Below, one piece after another: positions 10,020 through 18,013 of a stretch of DNA of 64,000 nt. This stretch comes from Candidatus Poribacteria bacterium (GTDB taxonomy: Bacteria; Poribacteria; WGA-4E; WGA-3G): the NCBI GenBank assembly GCA_009839745.1, contig VXPE01000111.1, positions 1 to 64,000 of the forward strand, read 5' to 3'. Each line of letters starts with the position of its first letter. Within the stretch, counting starts at the first letter, position 1. Both the position numbers and the translations under genes were made by a program. The notes under the pieces are model-generated. The model was not told the DNA's origin. It ran no database searches and saw nothing but the letters and a program-made list of their open reading frames with translations.

Positions 10020-10048
10020 ATTATACTACATAAAATTTGCGTTTTACA
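10020..10048 (-). promoter_or_regulatory. Candidate promoter of the cas operon
   Basis: On the minus strand a perfect TATAAT (10025 to 10020) lies about 80 bases upstream of the cas10d start. At 17 bases upstream the -35 position reads TGTAAA, a weak match. The surrounding 150 bases are very AT-rich. Because all seven cas genes are closely spaced on one strand, this one promoter could serve the operon. Confidence 0.5.
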
Positions 10049-10127
10049 CCAATTACAAAAAATTCGACATAAAAATCGAGAAAATAGGTCTTTTTTTTGT
10101 AAAAAATTCAGAAATTGCGAAAATTTC

Positions 10128-10156
10128 TTGACTTTTTGTGCAAAAAGGGGTATACT
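10128..10156 (+). promoter_or_regulatory. Strong sigma70-type promoter for the tandem RNA units
   Basis: TTGACT at 10128-10133 and TATACT at 10151-10156 with exactly 17 bases between. It points into the two repeat units at 10177-10380. No plus-strand protein gene begins until 11715, so its product is probably non-coding. Confidence 0.75.
10132..10147. promoter_or_regulatory. Palindrome in the promoter spacer, possible operator
   Basis: CTTTTTGTGCAAAAAG is a perfect 7-base inverted repeat around TG. It fills the spacer between the -35 and -10 boxes, a position where a dimeric regulator could block or twist the promoter. The WYL regulator encoded next door is an obvious candidate, but this is inference. 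Confidence 0.5.
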
Positions 10157-10176
10157 GTGATCAGATAGTTCACTTG

Positions 10177-10276
10177 CAGAAGTAAAGTAGCAGCCGAAGA
10201 CTATTGCGTATGCTGAGCTACCTACCGACCGGTCAGTAGGATAGGTTGCCCGCCTTCTCACCAAGGTGGTTTTCTG
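10177..10276 (+). ncRNA. Structured RNA-like tandem unit 1
   Basis: A 100-nt unit starting CAGAAGTAAA and ending GGTTTTCTG. Its ends pair (CAGAAG with TTTCTG). Inside are a near-perfect palindromic stem CCTACCGACCGGTCAGTAGG and a GC-rich hairpin, CCGCCTT with AAGGTGG around a CTCACC loop, followed by TTTT. The second hairpin plus T-run resembles an intrinsic terminator. It begins about 20 bases after the -10 box. I recognise no known RNA family and see no convincing peptide. Confidence 0.6.
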
Positions 10277-10284
10277 CCCCATAT

Positions 10285-10380
10285 CAGAAGTAAAATCACA
10301 GCCGAAGACTATTACGTACGTTGAGCTGTCTCCCGGCCGGGAGAATAGGTTGCCCACCCTCTCACGGGGGTGGTTTTCTG
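10285..10380 (+). ncRNA. Structured RNA-like tandem unit 2
   Basis: A 96-nt second copy, 8 bases after unit 1, with the same ends and the same core (CAGCCGAAGACTATT, ATAGGTTGCCC, CTCAC loop). The central stem has a different sequence, TCTCCCGGCCGGGAGA, but is again a perfect palindrome and is 4 bases shorter. The terminal hairpin reads CCACCC...GGGTGG. The differences preserve pairing, which is good evidence for selection on RNA structure. It ends about 37 bases before the stop codon of the convergent WYL gene. Confidence 0.6.
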
Positions 10381-10417
10381 TAGTTTATCCAATAGGGCGG
10401 GACCGCTGTGTTCTGCT

Positions 10418-11443
10418 CTAATCTCCCGAATAGAGGCAATGCATCCGGCGCACAATCTCCTGAAACTCCGCACGGAATTCGGGTGGGTCCAAGACCTCCG
10501 CCGCATCCCCAAGACTCAACACCCAAAACGTGAACTCCTCTTTCGGCACTTCATAACGGACAATCACCGCACCATCGGCACACCGTTCTACAATCTTTTG
10601 CGAGGGATGACGCTGCTTTTCTTCAACCAGATACGCCTTGTGTGCGGCAATTTTGAGTTTTACGTTGATCGGTTCACCGCTGAAGAGTCCCCATCGAGGT
10701 GCTAAACTCTCGGAGAGTGAAAAATCCTCAGAGGGTTCAAACGGCTCATCACTCAACATAACGCGGCGGAAACGGACAATTTTGAAAGTGAGTGACGGGG
10801 TATCTGACCGATTGGAGCGTGCTTCAAGATACCAATCCTCCTTCCGAAAGAAGATGGCATACGGATGGAGTAGATGGACGACAGGCTCCGATTTTCCACC
10901 GGGCTGATAACTCGCACGTACCGCCTTTTGCTCGTAAAGTGCCTCTTCCAGAACGCGAAAGTGCTCCTCAACATCATTATTATTCTCCCTATACGGTGGA
11001 GCTTCCTCTGAAAGATAGAGATGTCCCTCAATTTCGTTATCCGCCTCGATTTTGTGGAGTTGAACCGGTGTATTCTGCTCCAATCTCGATTGGATGTGCT
11101 CCGCAAGGGTGGTGTCGAGTTTTTCCAGAACGCGTTTGAGAGATTTCTCAAAACGCGCCTCTTTTGCAAGCGGTGAAGCAGCAATCACTAACTCCAAGAC
11201 GTGCCTCTCTTCGGCTGTGATCCTGGGCCAGCGCAGCAAACGTTCTGTCTCAATCCAATAGGATCCTCTATCCTTTTTCAGGTTGCAGCATTCCTTGATA
11301 ATCTTCAGGTCATCATAGATGCGGGTTATATCAATATCATAGAAGCTCGCGAGGGATCGGACTGTGATACCGTCTACCTTCTGGAGATGGTCTATTATGC
11401 TCAAGATACGTCGCACCTGTTTTCTACCATCGTTATAGCCCAT
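10418..11443 (-). CDS. WYL-domain transcriptional regulator next to the CRISPR locus
   Basis: 341 residues from ATG 11443, chosen because AAAGGAGG lies just upstream; a longer reading frame starting at 11632 would begin upstream of the promoter and is rejected. Residues 1-60 form a winged helix-turn-helix (RKQVRRILSIIDHLQ, then VRSLASFYDI). The middle contains the WYL core EDWYLEARSNRS, followed by the WCX-type C-terminal extension. WYL proteins are commonly linked to CRISPR and other defence loci, where the domain senses nucleic acid or nucleotide ligands. It likely controls the cas operon or the adjacent RNA units. Confidence 0.85.
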   Translation of the reverse strand: MGYNDGRKQVRRILSIIDHLQKVDGITVRSLASFYDIDITRIYDDLKIIKECCNLKKDRGSYWIETERLLRWPRITAEERHVLELVIAASPLAKEARFEKSLKRVLEKLDTTLAEHIQSRLEQNTPVQLHKIEADNEIEGHLYLSEEAPPYRENNNDVEEHFRVLEEALYEQKAVRASYQPGGKSEPVVHLLHPYAIFFRKEDWYLEARSNRSDTPSLTFKIVRFRRVMLSDEPFEPSEDFSLSESLAPRWGLFSGEPINVKLKIAAHKAYLVEEKQRHPSQKIVERCADGAVIVRYEVPKEEFTFWVLSLGDAAEVLDPPEFRAEFQEIVRRMHCLYSGD

Positions 11444-11552
11444 ATTTTCCTCCTTTGTAATCGAGGGACTTCTCTTTTCAACAATTGGGTTGACAGACGG
11501 GGGGGTATCCTCTATTATGTCTGAGAGTTTACGTGGAAGCACAGTTGCCAAC

Positions 11553-11580
11553 AGTATAGCAGTGCTGAATATTTTGTCAA
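11553..11580 (-). promoter_or_regulatory. Promoter of the WYL regulator gene
   Basis: On the minus strand TTGACA (11580-11575), 16-base spacer, TATACT (11558-11553). Transcription would start about 100 bases before the ATG at 11443. Near-consensus boxes make this one of the better promoters in the window. Confidence 0.7.
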
Positions 11581-11608
11581 GTGAACCGTATTTCCAAAAA
11601 ATATAGCT

Positions 11609-11714
11609 TGCAACAATACGCAAAATACCCAAGCAAAAACACGCAAGCGGATCTACGGAAAATCGTTTTTTGACACCAATTCACCTGAACGAACCGCAAG
11701 GAAAATTAGAAAAA
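11609..11714 (+). repeat. Dispersed leader repeat supplying the RBS of the hydrolase gene
   Basis: Contains TGCAACAATACGCA, CCCAAGCAAAAACACGCAAGCGGAT and finally GAACCGCAAGGAAAATTAG just before the ATG at 11715. The same modules recur at 18014-18178, 37731-37840, 46204-46270 and in shortened form before other genes. The AAGGA is the likely Shine-Dalgarno site. Confidence 0.7.
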
Positions 11715-12752
11715 ATGTATAACGCTGAAACACATTTTAAAAACTTATACGATACCGTGCCGAGACTGTATGAATTCCATGAGACCACCCGGGAAGGGTT
11801 GTTGACATGGCAGGCACTTTTTCGTCCGAAGTTGCGGGAAATCCTCGGCTTAGACAACATGGAATCCGATCTCAAAGGATACGTCCCAAAAGCAGAGCAA
11901 CTCGAAGTCTTGGATATGGATGACCATTTCCGAGAGAGTTGGTATCTGTGGGTCGAGCCGACGGTGCCGCTGCCGTTTTACCTACTCCGTCCAAAAACGA
12001 TTGAAGGAAACCAAGTGCCGCTCATCCTCGCACCACATGGACACAATCCTCCGCATCTCTATGCTGGCATCGCACACACAGAAGCAGAGGAAGAACACAT
12101 GCTGGAAGGGGAACGGGACATCGCTCGACAGGCAGCCGTTGAGGAGGGATATATTGCTATTGCGCCGACGACGCGGGCGTTTGGTGAGACGCGCACGGCA
12201 GCGGATAAGCAGGCGAATAATACACACTCCTGCCGACACCAGTTGGTTCATTGCATACTCGTTGGACGGACCCCGATTGGTGAGCGGGTATGGGATATGT
12301 CGCGCCTCATTGATTGGGCGATAGCGGATTTACCCATAGATGCCGAACGCATCGCGATTACTGGCAACTCCGGCGGTGGGACGGTATCGCTTTTCGCCGC
12401 GGCATGCGATACACGTATTGCTGTAGCAGTACCGAGTTGCTATTTCTGTACGTTTGAAGGGAGCATCGGCATGATCCGCCATTGCGAATGCAACTATGTG
12501 CCGGGGGTCATGCGACTTGGGGAGATGTACGATGTCGCAGGCTTAATCGCACCGCGTCCATTTTGCGCGATTGCGGGACAAGGAGACGGGATTTTCCCCA
12601 TAGATCACGTCGAGTTCGCGTATGAACGTTTGAAGACTATCTACGAGGTTGCTGGTGTTGCGGATAGGTGTGAGCTCTTTATCGGAGAAGGTGGACACCG
12701 TTATTACAAAGCCGGCGCGTGGCCCTTTGTGCGACGGTATTTTGCAGAATAG
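11715..12752 (+). CDS. Alpha/beta hydrolase, acetylxylan esterase-like
   Basis: 345 residues from the ATG at 11715, chosen because AAGGA precedes it; an upstream TTG would start inside a repeat. The fold signature is clear: a nucleophile elbow ITGNSGGGT with Ser, an acid in GQGDGIFPID and a His in GEGGHRYYK near the C-terminus, in the correct order for a Ser-Asp-His triad. The stretch PLILAPHGHNPP resembles the oxyanion region of large esterases of the acetylxylan esterase/dienelactone hydrolase group. No signal peptide is visible, so it is probably cytoplasmic. Substrate unknown; deacylation of sugars or esters is a guess. Confidence 0.8.
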   Translation: MYNAETHFKNLYDTVPRLYEFHETTREGLLTWQALFRPKLREILGLDNMESDLKGYVPKAEQLEVLDMDDHFRESWYLWVEPTVPLPFYLLRPKTIEGNQVPLILAPHGHNPPHLYAGIAHTEAEEEHMLEGERDIARQAAVEEGYIAIAPTTRAFGETRTAADKQANNTHSCRHQLVHCILVGRTPIGERVWDMSRLIDWAIADLPIDAERIAITGNSGGGTVSLFAAACDTRIAVAVPSCYFCTFEGSIGMIRHCECNYVPGVMRLGEMYDVAGLIAPRPFCAIAGQGDGIFPIDHVEFAYERLKTIYEVAGVADRCELFIGEGGHRYYKAGAWPFVRRYFAE

Positions 12753-12918
12753 ATATGAATTATCGCGAGCCGCGCCTTCCAGAATCAGGATGGAGAGTAG
12801 ATAATGCCTGTTTGTTGATTCCTTTTCTTTAAGAGATCGCGCGGATGCCTATTCCAGCTGCACCCGAGCCAAAAACCCGTCCGAAACGAAGTAGAGGAAC
12901 GGCCCAGAGGTCCATGGT

Positions 12919-14391
12919 TTAAATACCTTTTTTGATTGCCCATAATGTTTTCAAGATAATCTTGATGTCTAAGGCGAGAGACCAATTTTCGATGTAATAT
13001 CGGTCATAAGAAATCCGCTCTTCAAGGGAGGTATTACCGCGCAAGCCGTTGACTTGTGCCCACCCGGTCATGCCAGATTTAACGCGCTGTCGAGCGAGAT
13101 AGTGCGGGATTGATTCACGGAACGTATCAATTAATCCAGACATCTCTGGACGGGGACCGACGAGGCTCATATCGCCTTTGAGAACATTGAAGAATTGCGG
13201 CAATTCGTCTAAACTCCAGCGTCTCAAGAATTTTCCAAGTCGGGTTTGCCGGGGGTCATCGCTTTTTGCCCATACATGTCCAACTTTTTCCTCAGCATCA
13301 ACTTGCATGGAACGGAATTTGTAAATCTTGAACCGCGTTCCACCCCTACCGACCCGTTCCTGACGAAAAATTGCTTTGCCCGGTGAGGTCAAGCGTATAG
13401 CGATCGCAATTGTTAGCATGAGCGGGCTTAAGGCTATCAATGCTGATGCGCTAAGGACGATGTCTATAAGACGCTTGGCGATACCGCGTCCGCCCTGCAT
13501 CGGTGTCTCCCTTAATTGTAGCACCGGTATATCCTCAAAAAAGGTAATCGTGTTCCTGCTGTCCCTGATGAATTCAGAGAGTTCAGGCAGGACGTTGATT
13601 TGGACGGGTATTCCTTCGCAGGCGTGGAGAATCTGCAGGATAGTGTCATTTGGCACAGTCGGGGATACGATGAAAAGCGTATCAAGTCGATGTTTTCGCA
13701 CCAGTTCAAGGATGTCTTGGCTTTTCCCAAGGGACTGCAATTGGCTTTCGGGTAAGAGGTTGTGGGAGGGGTTTGTAACCCCGATTTCCCCCTTGTTGAC
13801 TACTGGCTGCTGACTACTGGCTGCTGTTTCACCAATTATCCCTACCACTTCGTAACCGCTATCCGCTTTAGTATTCAGAACGTTAATGAACTTTTCGACG
13901 CGGACATCGTAGTTCCCGACGATTGCCAGTCGATTTACGCCCATCCCTTGGGCGTGAATTGATTGGCGGAAACGATAAAGCACCCATCGGCCCAAGAACA
14001 ACCCCACGAGACTGAAACCAGTCGCTAAGAGCATAACCCAACGCGAGTAGACATCGTGATGGTAGATGAAAAAGAGGGCGGCTAATGTGGCAATGAGCGA
14101 GATACCCGCGGCTTTACAGAGCGTCCAAAATGCCGAAAACGTCGCGTTACTTTCTGGACGATAGAGTTTTAGTGCCTTCAACGTCATTAGCCATATTATT
14201 GCCATGAGAGGGATAAGCCGAAAGTAGTCGTCAAGGGGTGGGGAACCCCCTTTGTGCAGGGACAGGACTTCAGGAGTCCAACCCGATTCAAACCGGACCC
14301 AGTATGCTACGACAATTGCAGTAGCGATGAAACAGATATCTAACAGGACTGTGATCGCGATGAGCAAATGGTCGAGCGTTTTACTGTTCAT
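12919..14391 (-). CDS. Undecaprenyl-phosphate sugar phosphotransferase (WcaJ-type)
   Basis: 490 residues with several N-terminal membrane segments, a central CoA-binding-like region, and a C-terminal bacterial sugar transferase domain: [62 protein letters not shown] and [15 protein letters not shown]. Such enzymes load the first sugar-phosphate on the lipid carrier for exopolysaccharide synthesis. No other polysaccharide genes are adjacent. The segment encoding roughly [17 protein letters not shown], between the CoA-binding-like region and the next conserved block, is built from repeat DNA. Confidence 0.92.
   Translation of the reverse strand: MNSKTLDHLLIAITVLLDICFIATAIVVAYWVRFESGWTPEVLSLHKGGSPPLDDYFRLIPLMAIIWLMTLKALKLYRPESNATFSAFWTLCKAAGISLIATLAALFFIYHHDVYSRWVMLLATGFSLVGLFLGRWVLYRFRQSIHAQGMGVNRLAIVGNYDVRVEKFINVLNTKADSGYEVVGIIGETAASSQQPVVNKGEIGVTNPSHNLLPESQLQSLGKSQDILELVRKHRLDTLFIVSPTVPNDTILQILHACEGIPVQINVLPELSEFIRDSRNTITFFEDIPVLQLRETPMQGGRGIAKRLIDIVLSASALIALSPLMLTIAIAIRLTSPGKAIFRQERVGRGGTRFKIYKFRSMQVDAEEKVGHVWAKSDDPRQTRLGKFLRRWSLDELPQFFNVLKGDMSLVGPRPEMSGLIDTFRESIPHYLARQRVKSGMTGWAQVNGLRGNTSLEERISYDRYYIENWSLALDIKIILKTLWAIKKGI
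13763..13824. repeat. Repeat DNA inserted in frame in the sugar transferase gene
   Basis: GGGGTT-TGT-AACCCC (13768-13782) is the same palindrome as at 39466-39482, and TGACTACTGGCTGC occurs twice in tandem (13797-13810 and 13811-13824). Reading frame is kept, and the inserted peptide contains GVTNP, as in the second gene. Confidence 0.7.
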
Positions 14392-14449
14392 TGCCTATTT
14401 TAAGCTGTGTTACGTCTCACTATTCTGCTCTTTGTAGTCAGAACTGACG

Positions 14450-14824
14450 TTATATGAAAGATAGTTTGTAGTGCTTATCTTCCAGAAGTTCGACATGCAC
14501 AGTTCTTCCCATAAATTGCCTATACGCGATACGTTCATTATCAAAGTCATGGATAAAATCGGTGATAGCATCATCAAGAACCACGTCACATTCCCAGGTA
14601 TAGGTGTCTCCGTTTACCGCGAGATATTCTATGGATACCGTTTTAAAATCAACGTTAATTTCAAGATAATCCAGATTTGAATCATCTTTCAGATCTGTGT
14701 CGCAACACAGAAAATCCCTTAATGCTGACGCCAACGGACACCCCCCACCATCTTCACGGATTCCTTCGTAAACATGATCATTTGTTATTTTAAAGACTTT
14801 GCCGTTTATATCCAATTTATTCAT
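14450..14824 (-). CDS. Uncharacterised small acidic protein
   Basis: 124 residues from the ATG at 14824, chosen over upstream starts because TGGAG lies in front and the upstream part has unlike composition. I do not recognise the family. It is acidic, with a GGGCPLASALRDFLCCDTDL segment holding three cysteines, and beta-strand-like stretches. No signal peptide or membrane segment. It lies between the sugar transferase and the HSDR_N protein on the same strand, about 150 bases from the latter, and could be co-transcribed with it. The AT-rich composition differs from most neighbours, which may indicate transfer. Confidence 0.6.
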   Translation of the reverse strand: MNKLDINGKVFKITNDHVYEGIREDGGGCPLASALRDFLCCDTDLKDDSNLDYLEINVDFKTVSIEYLAVNGDTYTWECDVVLDDAITDFIHDFDNERIAYRQFMGRTVHVELLEDKHYKLSFI

Positions 14825-14975
14825 CGTTATAATCTCCATTATTGTCACGTAAAGCGTAATTGCGGATTGACAAACTGTTGAAAACTTTTTCCTCAAAAAC
14901 CAAAAAATGTAAATGATACATTGAATCAACTCCCTTTTCGCTCCTACATAGGTATGCCCGTGCAGTAAAACCTAT

Positions 14976-16130
14976 TCACTCAAACACCCCTACTTTCAAT
15001 CCTGCACCTAACGCGTCGGATATACTGTCAAGAAGTTCCTTTTTTCTTTCAGCTCTATAGTCCTGCGTTATGAAATACGTTGTGCCATTCGTCTTGTACT
15101 CCGTGGAGGGTATCCTGCGTCTACCGGCATCTCTGAAGGTCGGATTGGTTGATATAAACCTTTCCTTACTGCCAGAACGCCTCGTTTTAAGATCAGCTTC
15201 TATAAACCGATCCATCCCAAACTGCTCAAGTAATTTTACAATCGCTTTAACCCAAACTTCTGTTTGATTCTTGCACTCTCGCTCTGAAGAAAATACAGTT
15301 CCATCTGGAAAAGTAACGATCAGTCCTTTGCGCTTTGATTTACTTGTTTGATGCTTGCTGTAGGTAACAGTTGACGAATCGAATTCTTCGACCTCAGCAG
15401 ACTCTTCTGAAACTTCCTCGTTATTCGCTCCAGACTGTAAGCGTTGATCAATCTGATCACTCAGGAACTGGTTCACTGCGCGCTTGACAATACCTGTGAA
15501 CTGCCGAAATACAGTTGGTGTTCTTACGCCACTATAGACAGAAGACAGGAAAAATTGAACAAATTCTTCAGTAGGTGCTTTCAGTTGCGCCACCAAGATC
15601 TGCTTTATCTCTTTTGTATACTTTAAATCGATTGCAACCCTACGGATTGCATGCAAATCAAAGGCAGACTTGGTAAACCTCTTGAGCTCATCGACCAGTG
15701 ATTCCTGAATATCAAGCAGGCTGAATTCAAAAAAAGGCTTTATATCCATTACGTTCGATTTTTCCAAATCGCTGTAAAACCGATACAGAGCCCCATCGGT
15801 TAGCACAGCTACTGGAGGGTGAGTGACTGAAAAGTAACGGTAAAGTTGGGCAGTGTGATCATCAGACAAATCTGTACCGAATTTTTTGCACTCGATGATC
15901 ATGGTGACTTCACCATCTTTAAAAACAGCATAGTCAACCTTTTCGCCTTGCTTTGTACCAAAGTCAGCAGTAAATTCAGGTACCACTTCTGTCAGGTCAG
16001 AAACATCATATCCTAACAGTTTGATAAAGGGCATGACACACGCATTTTTAGTGGCTTCTTCGCTTCGGATAACATCTTTTTGCTTTTCGATCTTGATGGA
16101 TAGATTCCTGAGTTCCTCAACAAAATCCAT
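14976..16130 (-). CDS. Orphan type I restriction HSDR_N-like nuclease domain protein
   Basis: 384 residues. The start at 16130 is preferred over the ATG 6 bases upstream because GGAG is then correctly spaced. Residues 1 to about 130 match the N-terminal domain of type I restriction enzyme R subunits: VDYAVF with D66, then IIECKKF with E80 and K82, a PD-(D/E)xK-type site. There is no helicase domain, and no HsdM or HsdS nearby. The C-terminal part, from about residue 250, is basic (KSKRKGLIVTFPDGTVF, FITQDYRAERK) and may bind DNA. It may be a stand-alone defence nuclease or a remnant of a larger system. Confidence 0.75.
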   Translation of the reverse strand: MDFVEELRNLSIKIEKQKDVIRSEEATKNACVMPFIKLLGYDVSDLTEVVPEFTADFGTKQGEKVDYAVFKDGEVTMIIECKKFGTDLSDDHTAQLYRYFSVTHPPVAVLTDGALYRFYSDLEKSNVMDIKPFFEFSLLDIQESLVDELKRFTKSAFDLHAIRRVAIDLKYTKEIKQILVAQLKAPTEEFVQFFLSSVYSGVRTPTVFRQFTGIVKRAVNQFLSDQIDQRLQSGANNEEVSEESAEVEEFDSSTVTYSKHQTSKSKRKGLIVTFPDGTVFSSERECKNQTEVWVKAIVKLLEQFGMDRFIEADLKTRRSGSKERFISTNPTFRDAGRRRIPSTEYKTNGTTYFITQDYRAERKKELLDSISDALGAGLKVGVFE

Positions 16131-16246
16131 TAACATCTCCGTTCCTATTCTTCTATCAACAGATTAACAGAAAATTGCTACTCTCCCTAAGAGACTCCAT
16201 AAGTATAGCATATTCATCTTGGGTTCCCAGCCCCAACCCTTTATCC

Positions 16247-16301
16247 CGCTACTACGGTGGAAGGGGGACAGAAACGGAAGGAGCTCCGTTTCGTAGTAGT
16301 G
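16247..16301. repeat. Composite hairpin in intergenic DNA
   Basis: CGCTACTACG (16247-16256) pairs with CGTAGTAGTG (16292-16301), and inside it GAAACGGA (16271-16278) pairs perfectly with TCCGTTTC (16285-16292). It lies in the 525-base gap between the HSDR_N gene and the next oxidoreductase. No T-tract follows. Probably a dispersed palindromic repeat. Confidence 0.6.
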
Positions 16302-16425
16302 TCATCCAATATCATGGCATTTTAACATGTTTAGCATAAGTTTTTCAAGTAAAAATTTTGCTTGCACATTCTCATGAAATTTTACTGATAAATTGCAGGC
16401 AATATGCTATGCTATCCCTATATTT

Positions 16426-16569
16426 TTGGACAATTTTGGTCGGGTTCATGCTCGGTTTTCAAGAGATCTTTGATTTTTCTGAAAGTTTCTGAAACAAACC
16501 CAACTTGCAGGAAAATAAACCCCGATGCACCCAACGGCAGCCCCAGCGGGGCGATATGTGTATAGAAAC
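16426..16569. repeat. Long dispersed repeat, copy 1
   Basis: Nearly identical to 49481-49660 from TTGGACAATT to GCGATATGTGTATAGAAAC, apart from an extra block of about 36 bases in the second copy. Here the palindrome GCCCCAGCGGGGC is intact and is followed by a second one, GCCCCACCGGGGC, both trailed by GATATGTGT. No reading frame is evident. It lies upstream of the oxidoreductase at 16662. Confidence 0.85.
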
Positions 16570-16661
16570 GCCAATCCCCCAAGACCTAAGCCCCACCGGG
16601 GCGATATGTGTGTTCTTAAAAAAATTGTCCAAAGTTTAGTATATTTAGGAGGAGATACACA

Positions 16662-17747
16662 ATGGCGAATCAACTAAAAGTAGGGATTGTTGGAGCACAC
16701 CGTGGGAGTTCTTATTTTCAACCGTTTCAAGCGATAGCAGAAACAACCGTTACAGCCGTGTGTGACATCAATGAGGCGACACTCCAAAGCGTCACAGAAC
16801 GGTTTGATGTTCCTCAGCAGTTTACGGATTATACAGCGATGTTGGACGCGGTAGATATTGTTGTCCTTGCTACACCTGAAAACCTGCATGTTCCACAATC
16901 GATTGAAGCCCTGGAAGCCGGAAAACACGTTATCAGTGAGGTGACCGCTGCCGTCAAATTGGAAGAATGTTACGATTTGGTTCGAGCAGTCCGAAAATCA
17001 TCTGCCAAATACACGATGGCTGAAAATACATGCTACTCCAAGTCAAATGTCCTCATCCGGAGTATGGTTGAGGCAGGCATGTTCGGCGATGTCTATTTCG
17101 GAGAAGGGGAATACCTCCACAACATCAAGTCGCTCCATCACGATGCAGAGGGCAATCCGACGTGGCGTTACTACTGGCAGGTCGGTATTAATCGGTGTAA
17201 CTATGCGACACATAGCCTCGGTCCCGTGCTCCAGTGGTTTGGGAGTCGCGTCGCGAGTGTCTGTTGTCTGGGAACCGGCACTAACACCGATCCTGAGCAC
17301 GCCATGGAGGATACAGTGATGATGCTTTGCAAGACCGATTGTGGTGGATTAATTAAAATTCGGATCGACATGCTCTCGAATCGACCTGCGAATTCCTATT
17401 TCAGTTTGCAGGGAACGAAAGGGTGCTATGAAGGTTCGCGTGGACTCAACGCTGCACCGAAGATTTGGTTGGATGAGTTCTCGGTGACTGAACAGTGGAG
17501 ACCGCTCTCGCAGTTTGAAGATTGTTTGCCCGAACGATGGAAAAATCCACCTGCTGAGTCAGAAAATGCCGGAGACCTCGGCGAGTATTTTAAAGTGCGG
17601 GATTTTGTGGATAGTGTCCTCACCGACACGCCACCACCGATGGATGTCTATACGGCGATGGATTTCACAGTGCCGGGTTTGGTTTCGGAGCAGTCGATCG
17701 CCAATGGCGGGACACCGATGGAAGTGCCAGACTTTCGGAATATTTAA
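16662..17747 (+). CDS. Gfo/Idh/MocA-family NAD(P)-dependent oxidoreductase
   Basis: 361 residues. The N-terminus LKVGIVGAHRGSSYFQPF is a Rossmann dinucleotide-binding loop, with ATPENLHVPQSIEALEAGKHVISE further on, the usual GxH and lysine-region pattern of this family; the canonical EKP is replaced by SEV. Family members oxidise or epimerise sugars and polyols. AGGAGGAG precedes the ATG. It stands alone between repeat-rich gaps. The substrate cannot be deduced. Confidence 0.88.
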   Translation: MANQLKVGIVGAHRGSSYFQPFQAIAETTVTAVCDINEATLQSVTERFDVPQQFTDYTAMLDAVDIVVLATPENLHVPQSIEALEAGKHVISEVTAAVKLEECYDLVRAVRKSSAKYTMAENTCYSKSNVLIRSMVEAGMFGDVYFGEGEYLHNIKSLHHDAEGNPTWRYYWQVGINRCNYATHSLGPVLQWFGSRVASVCCLGTGTNTDPEHAMEDTVMMLCKTDCGGLIKIRIDMLSNRPANSYFSLQGTKGCYEGSRGLNAAPKIWLDEFSVTEQWRPLSQFEDCLPERWKNPPAESENAGDLGEYFKVRDFVDSVLTDTPPPMDVYTAMDFTVPGLVSEQSIANGGTPMEVPDFRNI

Positions 17748-17930
17748 TTTTACCTTGCGGAGAAACGACGTGAATTTGAATCTTGGATGTACTTTCCTTA
17801 AATCTGAAGAAACGCCCAAGTAAAAACCCCTCTGTTTCATTACGGACTACGGTTACGAAAATAACCTAATACCATTTCTGGTTGATGATTTCTCTTAAAA
17901 GGGTTCCCTACCGTTTTGGGTTATGTCCCG

Positions 17931-17956
17931 TGCGGTTAGAAACCGCACCTACCGGG
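17931..17956. repeat. Short dispersed palindrome
   Basis: TGCGGTT-AGA-AACCGCA followed by CCTACCGGG. A diverged relative with the same CCTACCGGG tail lies inside the anti-sigma gene near 43860. No gene is visible in the rest of 17748-18013. Confidence 0.6.
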
Positions 17957-18013
17957 CCTGGGTGGATGGTGAGGCTAATGCGATATAAACTTTTAGAGAT
18001 GGTATAAGACGGT

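Noticed and set aside
10016-10357. A 113-residue minus-strand frame across the RNA units
   Set aside because: It is a shadow of the repeats, its sequence repeats because the DNA does, and no ribosome-binding site is present.
10177-10380. The tandem units as CRISPR repeats
   Set aside because: Units are about 100 nt with an 8-nt gap, not 25-40-nt repeats with 30-40-nt spacers.
12829-12915. A 28-codon minus-strand frame after the sugar transferase gene
   Set aside because: No ribosome-binding site, no recognisable sequence and too short to support.
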